Origin: Trichuris trichiura
Taxonomy: Eukaryota; Nematoda; Enoplea; Trichinellida; Trichuridae
Direction: 5' to 3'
DNA: 64,000 nucleotides
Assembly (NCBI GenBank): GCA_037903355.1
Contig: JBAJFE010000047.1
Span: forward strand, 1,054,001 to 1,118,000
In this document: piece by piece, positions 21,329 through 40,791 of the stretch
Layout of the letters: the number at the start of each line of letters is the position of its first letter
Position numbering within the stretch: the first letter of the stretch is position 1
The notes under the pieces: model-generated
What the model was told of the DNA's origin: nothing
The model's input: the letters and a program-made list of their open reading frames with translations, nothing else
Databases searched by the model: none
Made by a program: the position numbers and the translations under genes

Positions 21329-22255
21329 GGCTAGCCGTTTGTGAACAAGTGCCTTACCTTTCGCCCTCGAAAGCAAACAGGTGGACCTTGATAGTCTTCA
21401 GAGCATATCTGCTACCTTCGTGAGCCGTAACAGATCAAAGGCAAAATGTTATAAGGGTGTTATAAAAGTTTGACAACTGGTCAAAGAACTAACCTGTGCC
21501 GCTTGTCCTGATTCATTAGAACAATTCTCGCTTTACCGACTTAGTTCATAGTGAACATAAGGCGCATTATTAAGGTTCTGTACGTCGAACAGCTTTGTAC
21601 GACAAGTTGCCTTTAGCCAAAGGTCGAGTGAGCATTGGCAAAATCTGCAGAGCCTTTACGCCTAACAGTACCAGGAAAGTTCCCGTTACTTGCGTTCTTC
21701 CTCAAGTCTCAGTCATTAATGAACAGTGAATACCCAATTCGCGGATCTACTCAGATCTGTGTCTATTAGTCTATTGTGAGGAATACTAAAACCACGATAC
21801 CACTATATAGTAAACCAGCATCATTTGATGAATAACATGTGCTTGCAATGCCTGCTACGTAACAGACATAGGCAATAAGATGTTACCACGTCCAAGAGGA
21901 CATGTCAGCGAATGGCCCGTTGCAAGAATGCTAAACAAAGATTCAACAAGGTTAGTAATGAACCTGACGAAGACATACTAATAGATCTGAGAAGAGAACG
22001 GACGACAATTTCATTGAAGGGTTAACGTAAGAAGAGCATTTCTCTCAGCGCTCGCTTGACCTACGATGAAAGATCTCTCAGCGCCACCGTAGTTTCGCAT
22101 GCAGTCGTAAGGAATGTGTTGACCTCAGTGTATTTTGAAGGGCTCCGATTAGTTACTAATAGAACAGCTGCAACTCATTAGCTCGTCAATTCACTGAGCA
22201 GCCTTTCTTTGAAGACAGGATGTCTTTGATTGATTGAACAGCACTTATGTTAGAC

Positions 22256-22717
22256 CAGTGGTTCTCACGGTGGGGCATGTACCCCACCGGGGGGCTCTTT
22301 TGGCGTCCAGGGGGCCCAAATCGCCAAGGGAGCCCTTTGGAGCTGTGAGGGCGCATGCCCCACCTGGGCGATTGTGTTGAAGTGCATAGGAAGGTATGGT
22401 CTGCGCGTCAGGTACTCTCTCCTGCCTAAGAGAAAGCCGCATGCTGTTGCTCTCCGCAGTTCTTATTGACTGGAAAGGAGGACCGGGGGGAGAGGGCAAC
22501 CGGCTCGAAGGTAAAAAAGTAAGTGTTCGACACACTGTCCAGGAAACGCTTTCCCCATAGAACTTTGTGCAGCACCTACGTTATGACGTCCCGGCTATCT
22601 TCCGACGTCCCATCCAGCCAATCAGCGCGCTCGAAATCAACTAATCAGAATTGGGGGCCCAAACGCTCAGAAATCTTAACAGGGGAACCCTGGCGACCCT
22701 GGCCTTCAGAAACACTG
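22256..22717. mobile_element. Non-autonomous hAT element (MITE) with perfect 8-bp target duplication
   Basis: Left end CAGTGGTTCTCACGG; the reverse complement of the right end is CAGTGTTTCTGAAGG. Both flanks carry the identical 8-mer TGTTAGAC (22248-22255 and 22718-22725), the duplication length made by hAT transposases. It is 462 bp, GC-rich and without a transposase gene. It is nested within the degenerate Tigger-like element, so it inserted later. Confidence 0.85.
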
Positions 22718-22904
22718 TGTTAGACAGGCAGTTGTAGCCCGCCATTGGCAGGCTATCACAGGCAATGAAAACGTGTTCTAAAAGCGCGTGAGTAATTCAG
22801 TTTATCACTAATAGCAACATTAACCCATTTGCTCATTTTCGTTACTTATCTGTAAGAGATGACTGACAAAAAAAAACGTGAGTGATAGAAGCAATTCTTC
22901 ACAT

Positions 22905-23143
22905 CCAAAGAGGTGACCCTAAAGTGTTGTTTCTCTAAGAGAAAATAAAAATCTTGGATCTTTTGAATAGCGACATGTCATGTGCCGAAGTGGACCGTAG
23001 AGTCGAAAAGATCTTCTACCTAACCAACATTAGATAACGTGAAGGCATTGCACAGGCAATGATTGTTGTTAAAGACGAACTAAAGTCAATGGTGTCAGCT
23101 GAGGTTCATCGCTTCTACCCTTCGCTTATGGAGTTGAAATAAG
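22905..23143 (+). pseudogene. Relic of a Tigger-type transposase N-terminus
   Basis: In one frame the text reads VLFL-stop-EKIKILDLLNSDMSCAEVDRR, resembling the centromere-protein-B-like DNA-binding helix-turn-helix at the start of Tigger/jerky transposases (KR.VLT..EKL.IL.LL..G.S). The reading soon breaks at stops. The catalytic part is not visible. Confidence 0.55.
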
Positions 23144-23552
23144 TTTCTTTGTACGGGATTGTAGTAGTTCTTGTAGAGTATGCAGCTTTTATTGTTACGA
23201 TGTTGTCCTTAGCTTCGTGCAAACTTTGTTTTTACTGAAATAACGGTGCAATACCGTAAACATAAAGGCCGGTATACTTTGCTTACAGCTGAAAACGTGT
23301 ATTCTGAAAGGAATTCGCATTCCAATATATTCTGGGAATATCGTATGTCATTATTTTCTTTAATACTTTCTTCATTAAACTATTTATTCAGACCTAATTG
23401 ATGTTAGTAACTGTAAGAAATTTCATGCCTATTTGTAGTACACACGAGTAAGCGCGCAGGTTGTTTACAAATGATTCCATATTTTGAGGACGGGACTTGA
23501 CTTTACGCTGAAAGTCCCGGAACCAAAAACCGCGGATAACGAGGGCCTGCTG

Positions 23553-26500
23553 TGTTTGCCTTTTCGGCAGAATGGCACGCGAGTTGCTGGCAACAATGTC
23601 CATTCGTCCTTGAGTGCTTTGCGTTCACTGAATACGTTATTTTCCGAATGAATTTTGTCTTCGAAGGGCATTAGCACTTTTAAGTTTTTCCCTCTTGTGT
23701 CGGTCATTGATACTTTTTTATGAATGACCTTTGCTGATACTTTTACGCGGTGAGTCATTTAGTTCCGGCCACTTGATTTGAACTGATCAGCAGTGAATGC
23801 CTTTAGAAGAGATTCGGCGTTTTGCAGTTCCCAAAAAATGAACTTGTCAACTTAGGAGTTTTGAAATTCCCTTTTTCAATGGCGCTGTTTTCCAATGTAA
23901 CTGTAGCTGCTGATGCCAACTGTTACAAGAGAACAGTAGCTGCAAACAGATACTTTTTGCACAAGTCTTTCTGCGTCAAGTGGATTGCATAGTCGTGTTG
24001 CTGATGTTTGCTGTGATATAGTGCTGCTTTGCCTCATGGTTGAATTTTGTCCTCCTTTTGCGTGCGCATCCGCGTAACGTTTCAGTCGCGGTTGTTCCTA
24101 GTGATTGCGGAAAGCATTTAGCAACTGAAGCTTTAGACTATTTTGTTCAGGAAACAAACTTTGCGCAGGTAAATGTTTCATAGTCTTTTCCATCAAATAT
24201 TAACACCTATGAATATGTAGGTTCAGACTTTTAGAAATTGTTCGATTGTAGACTTAATTCCTTGCGCTTTTCAGCCTTGAAATCAACATGAGCTGTTCCC
24301 GGCTGCCATTTAAGAAGATTTTCTAAACATATAGGACACGAAGCATTTTTAAATTAAAATTCTCTCTTAGAATAGTCGCAGGCTTTGTTCTTGCTCAAAA
24401 TTTCAACTTTGTTCCCTCCTTCGTGGAGAAGAATTTTTAAATAATGTTTTCTCTTGTTTATTGTCGTTTAAATTTACCTTGAAATGGTTTTGCTCTTTCA
24501 TGATGCCTGTTACTTTTGCCTCCCTTGATTTCAAGCTGCAGCGCTTAATCAGCCAGTCTGCTTGTCAGTGCGCCGTGTTGACCTTAGATTACCAATGAAC
24601 CCATGTAAAGAGGACACCGCTTTTCATTGAAAGCAACGGAAAGAATGATCTACCAAACATTGCGCCAACGTGTTTGACATGTGAACGTACTGGACGCTGA
24701 CGTCATTGTTAACTTGATAGCTTTTACTCACTTGAAAATCGAAATTGACTTATATCGTAAGTTTCTCCCAAGCAGAAGTTGCTATTCTCAACGAATAAAG
24801 CTTGCATGCATTGAGGTCGAAACGCTTTGTCCAATTTGAAATTCGGTAAATATTTTTTTTCCAAAAACGGCTGCATGGAATGTGAGATTGCCTATGAGTA
24901 CAGCAAAACTTCTTGCAACTCCGATTAGCAGCGCGAAGTGTTCAATGGCTTCCTTATACGTTTTTACGGTTTTACGCGAATGACAAAGAATTCTTCATTC
25001 AATATTGTTGCTCGTAAGCGTCTTTAGAAAAATAAAATTTCCTTTAATTCGACTGCAACGCTTTCCCAATCATCACTTCGTATATTAATTGTTCAACGTA
25101 TTATTGAGCAGTTAATGAATAGGCATCGAGACGGTAAACGCGGCCGTTTTGTTTTCCCGTCAGAAAGTGTCCATTATTTTTCTAATTTAAAATTCGATTG
25201 CCATTCCGACTGGCCGGCTTTCAGTCGATGTGTTTGGCCAAGTGAAGCACCATTGAAAGTGGAGAAAAATTATTTGCTTTCCAGCGGAAGGAAGGCAATG
25301 TCCACTGCGGCCAGCCGGTTGTTGTGGCATTCGCTTTCATTTTTAGCTGCTCTTGCAGACATCGTCATCACGCCTACCGGTTGGAAGCAGGTTTGCGTTT
25401 CCCAGACGCTCTCTTTGCTGTTATTACGATTTTTGTCGAAGTGAGGCACCATTCTTTGCGTAGAGTGACTATCAATGGCTTAGAGTTATTTTACTACTTC
25501 GCTTTTGCTCGCTAGAAGAAGGAAACTGCCCATTCGGTGCAATGCATTAAGCTCAGATGGCGCCGTTATTGCGCTAGTAACTAATTCATAAATTCATTTG
25601 AAAATTACAGCCGCTGAAAAAAACAATTCATATTTATGACTCGCATTTGCACGCGCAAAACTTTTTTTCTCCCCGAAAGTTTTATGACAGCTTTTTACTT
25701 TCGCAGCGGGAAATTTTTTGCTTTGTAGCTTCTGGCTCGTCTTTAAATCATTTCATGCGCGGTTGTTTTTTTTCGAATATTAAAAACCCTCCTTAACTCC
25801 ATTTTTCGATTTAATAATAGTTATATTTTTTACTCGTTGAAATTGACCTTCCAATACTATTGGCGGTATTTGCTATAGGATTGCGCTTCGGCTTAATAAT
25901 GATGATTTACAGCCGAAAATTTTTTTCGCTTCGGTTAAGCGATCAGTCGCCTTTTTAGCTCTTCATTAGTGCATGTCAAATTTTATTAATACTTTTCATT
26001 GCGTTTCCTCATTTGTTGCCGTCTATTGTCATTATGAATATAGGGGAGTTTTGGTGTCGTGCTTTCTACAAAACTAATAGCAACTTCCGCTTAAGGTTTG
26101 CTTTTTCTTCCTGTGTACATTGAAAACGCTTAGAGGATTTAGTGAGTAATACTTTTCAGTATTTTTCGTCAATATGGTGTCGCTATGATTTGAACTGACT
26201 CGCTAAGACGTTCGGTAGGTTTACTTTTGTAGACTTTTCTTTTTACCGCGTCTTTGTCACGTACGCGCTCTGGCGCGGGATTACACCGATAATCTTCAAT
26301 TTATCTGTCCGTAGTATCTTTGCAAGTTGTCAACAAAGTTCGCAATGCATTCAGTGCCCTTTGAGATGACGTGTAAATAATGTGCTTGATTGTTCATTAA
26401 CCCAAAATCAGATGAGCTATAGCGATTATACGAAGTTTCCTTAAGCGTTTGAGTGTCACCCTTACAACATCTCGTTGACTTTATGTAGGGTTATCAAATT

Positions 26501-29500
26501 GGGCTGAAAGTGGGCCTTGAAACTTGCTGACGTGTCCAGTCTGGTTCTGCCTATGACTAATTTGGCTCACTTTGTCACTTTTTATTTCATTTCATTGCAA
26601 AACTTGCTTTCAACATGTCCGGGCAACAAGGTTGTACTATGACTGCCCTTTTTCCACAACGCGGATTGAGTAGTTCCATTTATTCTATCTGAATAAAGTT
26701 AAAGTTGATTTTTTTCGTTTATTATCTCATTCAGGTTTCCAAGTCAACTTTAAGGAGCTATTATCGACCAGGGATTTCTCAACGCTTATATAAGGCCATA
26801 TTAAGATTTATGCACTATTAAAATATTACTGAATTTGAGGCAGTAACAATTGCCGGACTTTTGTTGACTTCAGCGTCGATTCGATTTCTTCTGCAAAGCG
26901 GGGAACCGTATTTCCATAAGTTCGAAATGCTTTCGATTAATAGACTACCTAAAACTAGAATACTTTTAATGCATAGTTCACGTTTTCTTATTGACGTAAT
27001 CCGAAAGTGGTTTTCTAAAACAAAGACCGCTCTTGGGCAGCGCAGTGACTACGATACTTATGTTGCTTTCATATTTGCATATTCTGTAACATTTTGTCGC
27101 GGGAATACTTCGCACTAAAATGGAACAATTTCATGTTTTGAATATGGTCACATTTTTCCGAATGGCCATATAAAACGTTTTAGCATCGAAATAGTTAAAT
27201 AAAACATGCCACTTCCATAGGTAGTTGGTTTAGGCTTTGCCATTGAGCCGGACTGGTTCGTTCTTTATGTTTTGTCGCACTTTCATCATCCGTGTTAACG
27301 GCCGCTTTGTGGGATAACGGTCGGTCGAGCGCAGTTACAACTTTGAATTTCCACTTGCTCATTCCGGCAAATTACAGGCTATAAAAGCTGCTCTATTTTT
27401 CCTAATTTGTAGTTATTTCTAAACTGGATTTGCTGGAAAAACTGTCGCTAACCAATTCCCGAACTGTTCGTGGCTTCCGCCGCTGCGCGCATTTGACGGT
27501 CGGAAAAAGTTGAACTTCCATTGTGTTTGAAGATGAAAAGTGTTGGTATAAGACTGGACAACTGTCGCGGTGGATCCAGTTTACGAAATAGCCATTTCGA
27601 TAAATTTCTCTACCACTTTTTATGGTTAATTGAAGAACGTAAGTCACTACGTTTCGGCGATACTTTTCTTTCCATCACGATCCGGTACTAACGTTTGCCT
27701 TGTCAAGCGCGTCTTTCATTTTTCAATCATCGTTAGTCGAAGGCTGAGTGCGAGCGGTAAGCAATGTTTCATTCCACCGAGCTTTCATTTGCTTCTCCAA
27801 ACCGGAGTAGTCATTTTTCCATTGTATTCGAATCATCGTCTAACTAATAATCCACCGACCATCGAGAAATATCTTTAATCGACTTTTCACGATGAATTTA
27901 ATTTTGTGCATTAACTTCTGGTTTTACAGGCGCGCCAGCATTTCCAATTTGGCACGTGAACGGTTTTAGCATTAGAGTTTTTGCGCAATTATTGTTTTTC
28001 GTTTATCGAAAGCGACTGTTCAACTTAAAGTGCGTTTTACCTATTAGACGGGTCCAAAGTGGGCGCTTTCGTAATTTGCACGAACGTTTCATGTCTGCTT
28101 CAAGTACGCTTTAAGGGAATCGCATAACACGTTAATCGAAGGTCAGTAATTGCAATCGCTGCATGTATATTTCAATAAATCGCGTTAACTAAGGCGCGAA
28201 AGCTAAAAATGCCTCTGCTGCACCTTGAAGTAGCTTCATAGCTTTTTATAGAACTTTGTAAGGTTGTGTATATATTAACGGGATATTTAGTAACTTGTTT
28301 TTCAAAACCTAAGTTCAACTTAAGGTTTCTAGCTAACTTATACTCTCAGTACACCGTTAATAGTAGTTTCAAGAGATTTATTTTTATTTGTTTTTTTATT
28401 TTGGATGTTTACCACAATATTATTCCATGCAGGAATGTCTTAAGAATTTCTTGTCATTTGCAATGCCGGAACTGAAGTTTTAAGCCCATTTCAATGCGCT
28501 AGTAAGCGTCAACGTTGACAGGGTAATGTCGCGTGACTGCGAATGACAAGTCACGTAGCAAACATTTGCCCGCTACAAGCTAGCTTAAGGCACCTTGGAG
28601 AAGTGGAGACAAATAGATACTTCAAGCGGCGGGCATTGTTTCGGGGGGAAACTTTAGCAAGAATTTCTTCAAGTTCGTATTGTCAAATTCTGTCAAGTTG
28701 TTCAAGCTTGCAACGAATTTACAATGGAAAATATTGCTGTTTCAGAAAAGACTGAAGCCGCTTGTCAGGAATTTGTCATTCTCTTATCGTACGCTTTGAA
28801 ACGTTGATGAATGGAGTATTCAATCGAAACGTTCTGCAATGGACCATTCAGGGTAAGTGGTTCGACAAATTTTTTAATGATAATTTTCCTTGTCTGTCAG
28901 GTAGAGTTATTGAATTATTTTGATGATGTTTTAAGGGCTGACGCATTTGTTCTTTAAAAAAATGTATGGAGCTAAGCTCCAGTTGCGAAAAACGCTCGGT
29001 TAAAGCAAAGGCGGACATACACTGCTCGAGAGTCGTTGTCCTGCCTTTACATTTGGTTGTATGCTAACCTATTACTGCATATATTTTGCTAACATGGAAA
29101 GTTTAAAGAAAATAGCTGTCAAAGTGTTTGCTAGCTAATATATATTTCATAATGTTTCTGCTACTTTCATTTTCTGCGCATTGCCTCAAAATACAGCCTA
29201 CTCATGATTGGCGGGTTCTCCCACCTAAAGACTAAAAATGACCTCACGCCCATCGAAACAATCCCTTTGGGTGCTCGGAGGTATATTACCAGTTTCAGCG
29301 TGTGTAAAATGTGTATAATGCAATATTCTCTCAGGCGGATAACAAATTCGTGAAGTTCTGTTTCTATTCAGGCTGTTACTCTCTACAGAAGGATAGGTGC
29401 TTTTAATCACTAGTTATTTGCATCTGCAAAAACGTCTTGATGCTTCAAAAGCATTTTTGCGTGCGACGGTGTGGCATGCAAAATGTCTCAACATTTACAA

Positions 29501-30153
29501 TGTGGACAGAAGAACTCAGTAGACGCGCAGATTTTTTCTAATGAGAAAGTTCTGTGCCACAGTCGTACGTTTTTCCAACATTGTGAAATTTTGTTACCTG
29601 AGTTATACTTGCCAAAGCGTCGCTCCGATATTTAAACATTCAAATAATGCTAGGTGAATTGCAGTAATCTATATAAATTCGAATTACTTGAATTTTGAAG
29701 ATTTTGTAACGGATCTGTATGTTTTTGTTGTCAAAATTTTCTTTAACAAAAGAAAAATGGTTTGCAGCTGATCGTCCTTTGCGAGACGCTTCTTTGCTAT
29801 TCGAATAACTTGTCCGTTTAGTGCCTTTCAGAATTAAAAAAACAACAGCAGCTCGAATTCGGAGTATAGAAGATAGTAGTTCCGTTTGACGCCGCAACTT
29901 AAACATCGCGCACGGTATTTTCGGAATGCATATTTTTCTGTGAAAGCACTATATAGGAACAAACCATTTATTGGCCTTCACACGAACAACCATAGCTGAT
30001 GGGACAGTGCCGATCTTTTTTTAGCTTTAAATATGCGAGCGAAAATGGAGACAAAAACCTTGTTGTAAACGGGTGGAACCTTATAGTTTAGTGGAAAGAG
30101 TTGTCAGCGTAGGTTGTGGTCAACTGGCGGCGGCGAGCAAACCGGATAAAAGT
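23553..30153. other. 6.6-kb region with no supported gene
   Basis: I find no exon chain with splice logic and no protein family in this stretch on either strand. The longest open frame (25115-25444, +) has serine/leucine-rich composition and overlaps frames on the opposite strand, so I treat it as chance. No tandem array or clear inverted repeat was noticed. It could hold distal regulatory DNA for flanking genes or an unrecognised first exon of the ABC transporter. Confidence 0.4.
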
Positions 30154-30336
30154 AATAAAACAACCTTTTTGAACACAGGATGTTTCTTAACGGGGCAGTG
30201 GATCTTCATCACTACTTCATACGGTATATGTTCTTGCCCGTTGATGGGTTCTGAAATTAAACCGAAGCAAATGCCCTACCAACGGATGGATGAGCAATTA
30301 TTAAGGAAAAATACAGAACAATTCTTAACAGTTTCG

Positions 30337-30369
30337 GAGCTTTCGGGACTAACCTTGTCCCGTCGTCAG
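30337..30369 (-). ncRNA. Hammerhead-like motif, left arm of the palindromic PLE derivative
   Basis: Mirror copy of the motif at 30403-30434, read on the minus strand: CTGACGA, C, GGGAC, loop, GTCCC, GAAAGCTC. Confidence 0.5.
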
Positions 30370-30402
30370 CGATGGTGGTTAACATCGGAGTTACCACCAT
30401 CG

Positions 30403-30434
30403 CTGACGACGGGACAAGGTTAGTCCCGAAAGCT
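30403..30434 (+). ncRNA. Hammerhead-like motif, right arm of the palindromic PLE derivative
   Basis: Plus strand: CTGACGA, extra C, stem GGGAC, loop AAGGTTA, stem GTCCC, GAAAGCTC. Stem II is perfect and differs by compensating changes from GGGTC/GACCC and GGAAC/GTTCC in the other copies. The centre of the palindrome lies directly 5' and could form a long stem I. Confidence 0.55.
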
Positions 30435-30884
30435 CCGAAACTGTTAAGAATTGTTCTGTATTTTTCCTTAATAATTGCTCATCCATCCGTTGGTAGGGCA
30501 TTTGCTTCGGTTTAATTTCAGAATCCATCAACGGGCAAGAACATATACCGTATGAAGTAGTGATGAATAAAACAACCTGAAAATAAAAATAAATAAAATG
30601 CCTGTTTTTTGCATTTCACTGCAAGGTCATTTAACGCGCTAAGAATAATAGGGGTCAATGGTCTTTGAAGTAACTATTATGTAGTGATAATAATAAAGCT
30701 CACCAAATATGAATAGCCGTCTTTAAGGTTAAACTTTTATTCCCCCTACGGTTTTGCATAGTTTCAAGCAGTCATTTCTTAATAAAAAAATGTCATGCGC
30801 ATTTTTCAACCAGTTGCCTTTTTAGGCGTCGTAATTATTGACGGATATGCGGACATGCTTACAATTCACTGTTCCACTTTTTAG

Positions 30885-39809
<8,925 letters not shown>

Positions 39810-40789
39810 AATATGATTAAATTTGCAACCGAACAATGAAAACTTGATCGACTGCATAATTTCTATGGGTCACACACCAAGAACTTGACGTTTCCACGTA
39901 AAGCGTGGAATGAGAAACAAGTATGCTGAACATACACGAGTGATTTTTAAAATTACAACCTCCTTGCAAGTCGCCTAACTTTGATTTGCTACCAACTTGG
40001 AAAGCAATTCTCTAAATCTATAATAATCAGTTTGGGAAGAAAATTGCCATGCTAATTAACCGCCAGTTTTCCCTACGTATATTTGGTAAACCTAATAATG
40101 CTTGAGCTTTCAATGGTGATCACACGCTGTACTGATGGACATCACCGATCGCCATCGTCTTCAAATGTTCAGACAGTCTGTCTATGGAACCTTTGTCACC
40201 CTGAGGAAGAGTTATCGAGATAAAAAAAGGAGACGCGTATTGAAACGTAATGTGGATAATTTTATTTCGCTACGTTGCATATTGGCCATAGTGAACATTA
40301 CTGCAACGATAACACCGGATCGCGCCTTGAAACTTTCGTGGTAAATTGCACTTTGCCGATTAGATAACCAAGAAACAATGTTCTTAGGGGAACATTGGAT
40401 GTGTAGCTTGGATAAAACTAACTCGTTAGTCATATGCGTGAAACGTCTAACAGTCAAAATAGACTCGCCAAAAAAGGAAAAACGCAACGCAAGACTCTTT
40501 GCGTCGGAGGCAGACTTCCGAATGGTCTTTTCTGTAATACTTACTTTAACCGCAAATCAACTGGCACGTTTTGCGTAAAGCTTGGACGCACTGCAGACAA
40601 GAACGCCTGTCAATACCTGCAAAAATGAAGACGATCACATTAAACGAAATACCAATTGTTCAATCGCAGCGGCAAATACGCGGATGGCTGCAAAGATAAC
40701 CCCGTAAGCAGTTTTACCAATTACATTAACGCTTTAAAAGAAAGTAAGTTCATTTGTACAGTAATTTGAAAATTCGAACTACAGTAGAA
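39810..40789. other. Intergenic region downstream of the ABC transporter
   Basis: About 1 kb up to the Tigger transposon. Frames at 40135-40344, 40212-40487 and 40378-40628 overlap one another on both strands and look fortuitous. Confidence 0.4.
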
Positions 40790-40791
40790 CC

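Larger units (their letters stand above)
20480..23552. mobile_element. Degenerate Tigger/pogo-like DNA transposon
   Basis: The left end CAGTAGGCCCTCGTTATCC and the reverse complement of the right end, CAGCAGGCCCTCGTTATCC, match over at least 23 bp with one difference. The left end follows a TA; the right flank now reads TG. This terminal sequence is typical of Tigger-type pogo elements. A transposase relic lies at 22905-23143. The interior was further invaded by hAT-type sequence. No intact transposase remains. Confidence 0.75.
30167..30565. mobile_element. Palindromic PLE derivative: two pLTR ends head to head
   Basis: Arms of about 170 bp on either side of about 30386 are near-perfect reverse complements, from TCATCACTACTTCATACGG to the centre GATGGTGGT. 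The insertion is flanked by the identical 13-mer AATAAAACAACCT (30154-30166 and 30566-30578), so the palindrome inserted as a unit or arose at insertion. The arms contain CTACCAACGGATGGATGAGC, ATTATTAAG and GGATGTTT...TAACGGG, matching the terminal repeat of PLE copy A. There is no coding sequence. The left end has about 40 extra bases (30167-30206), as copy A also has at its left end. Confidence 0.85.

Noticed and set aside
25115..25444. 109-codon open frame on the plus strand
   Set aside because: Overlaps open frames on the opposite strand, no splice partner, no family motif; expected by chance in 64 kb.
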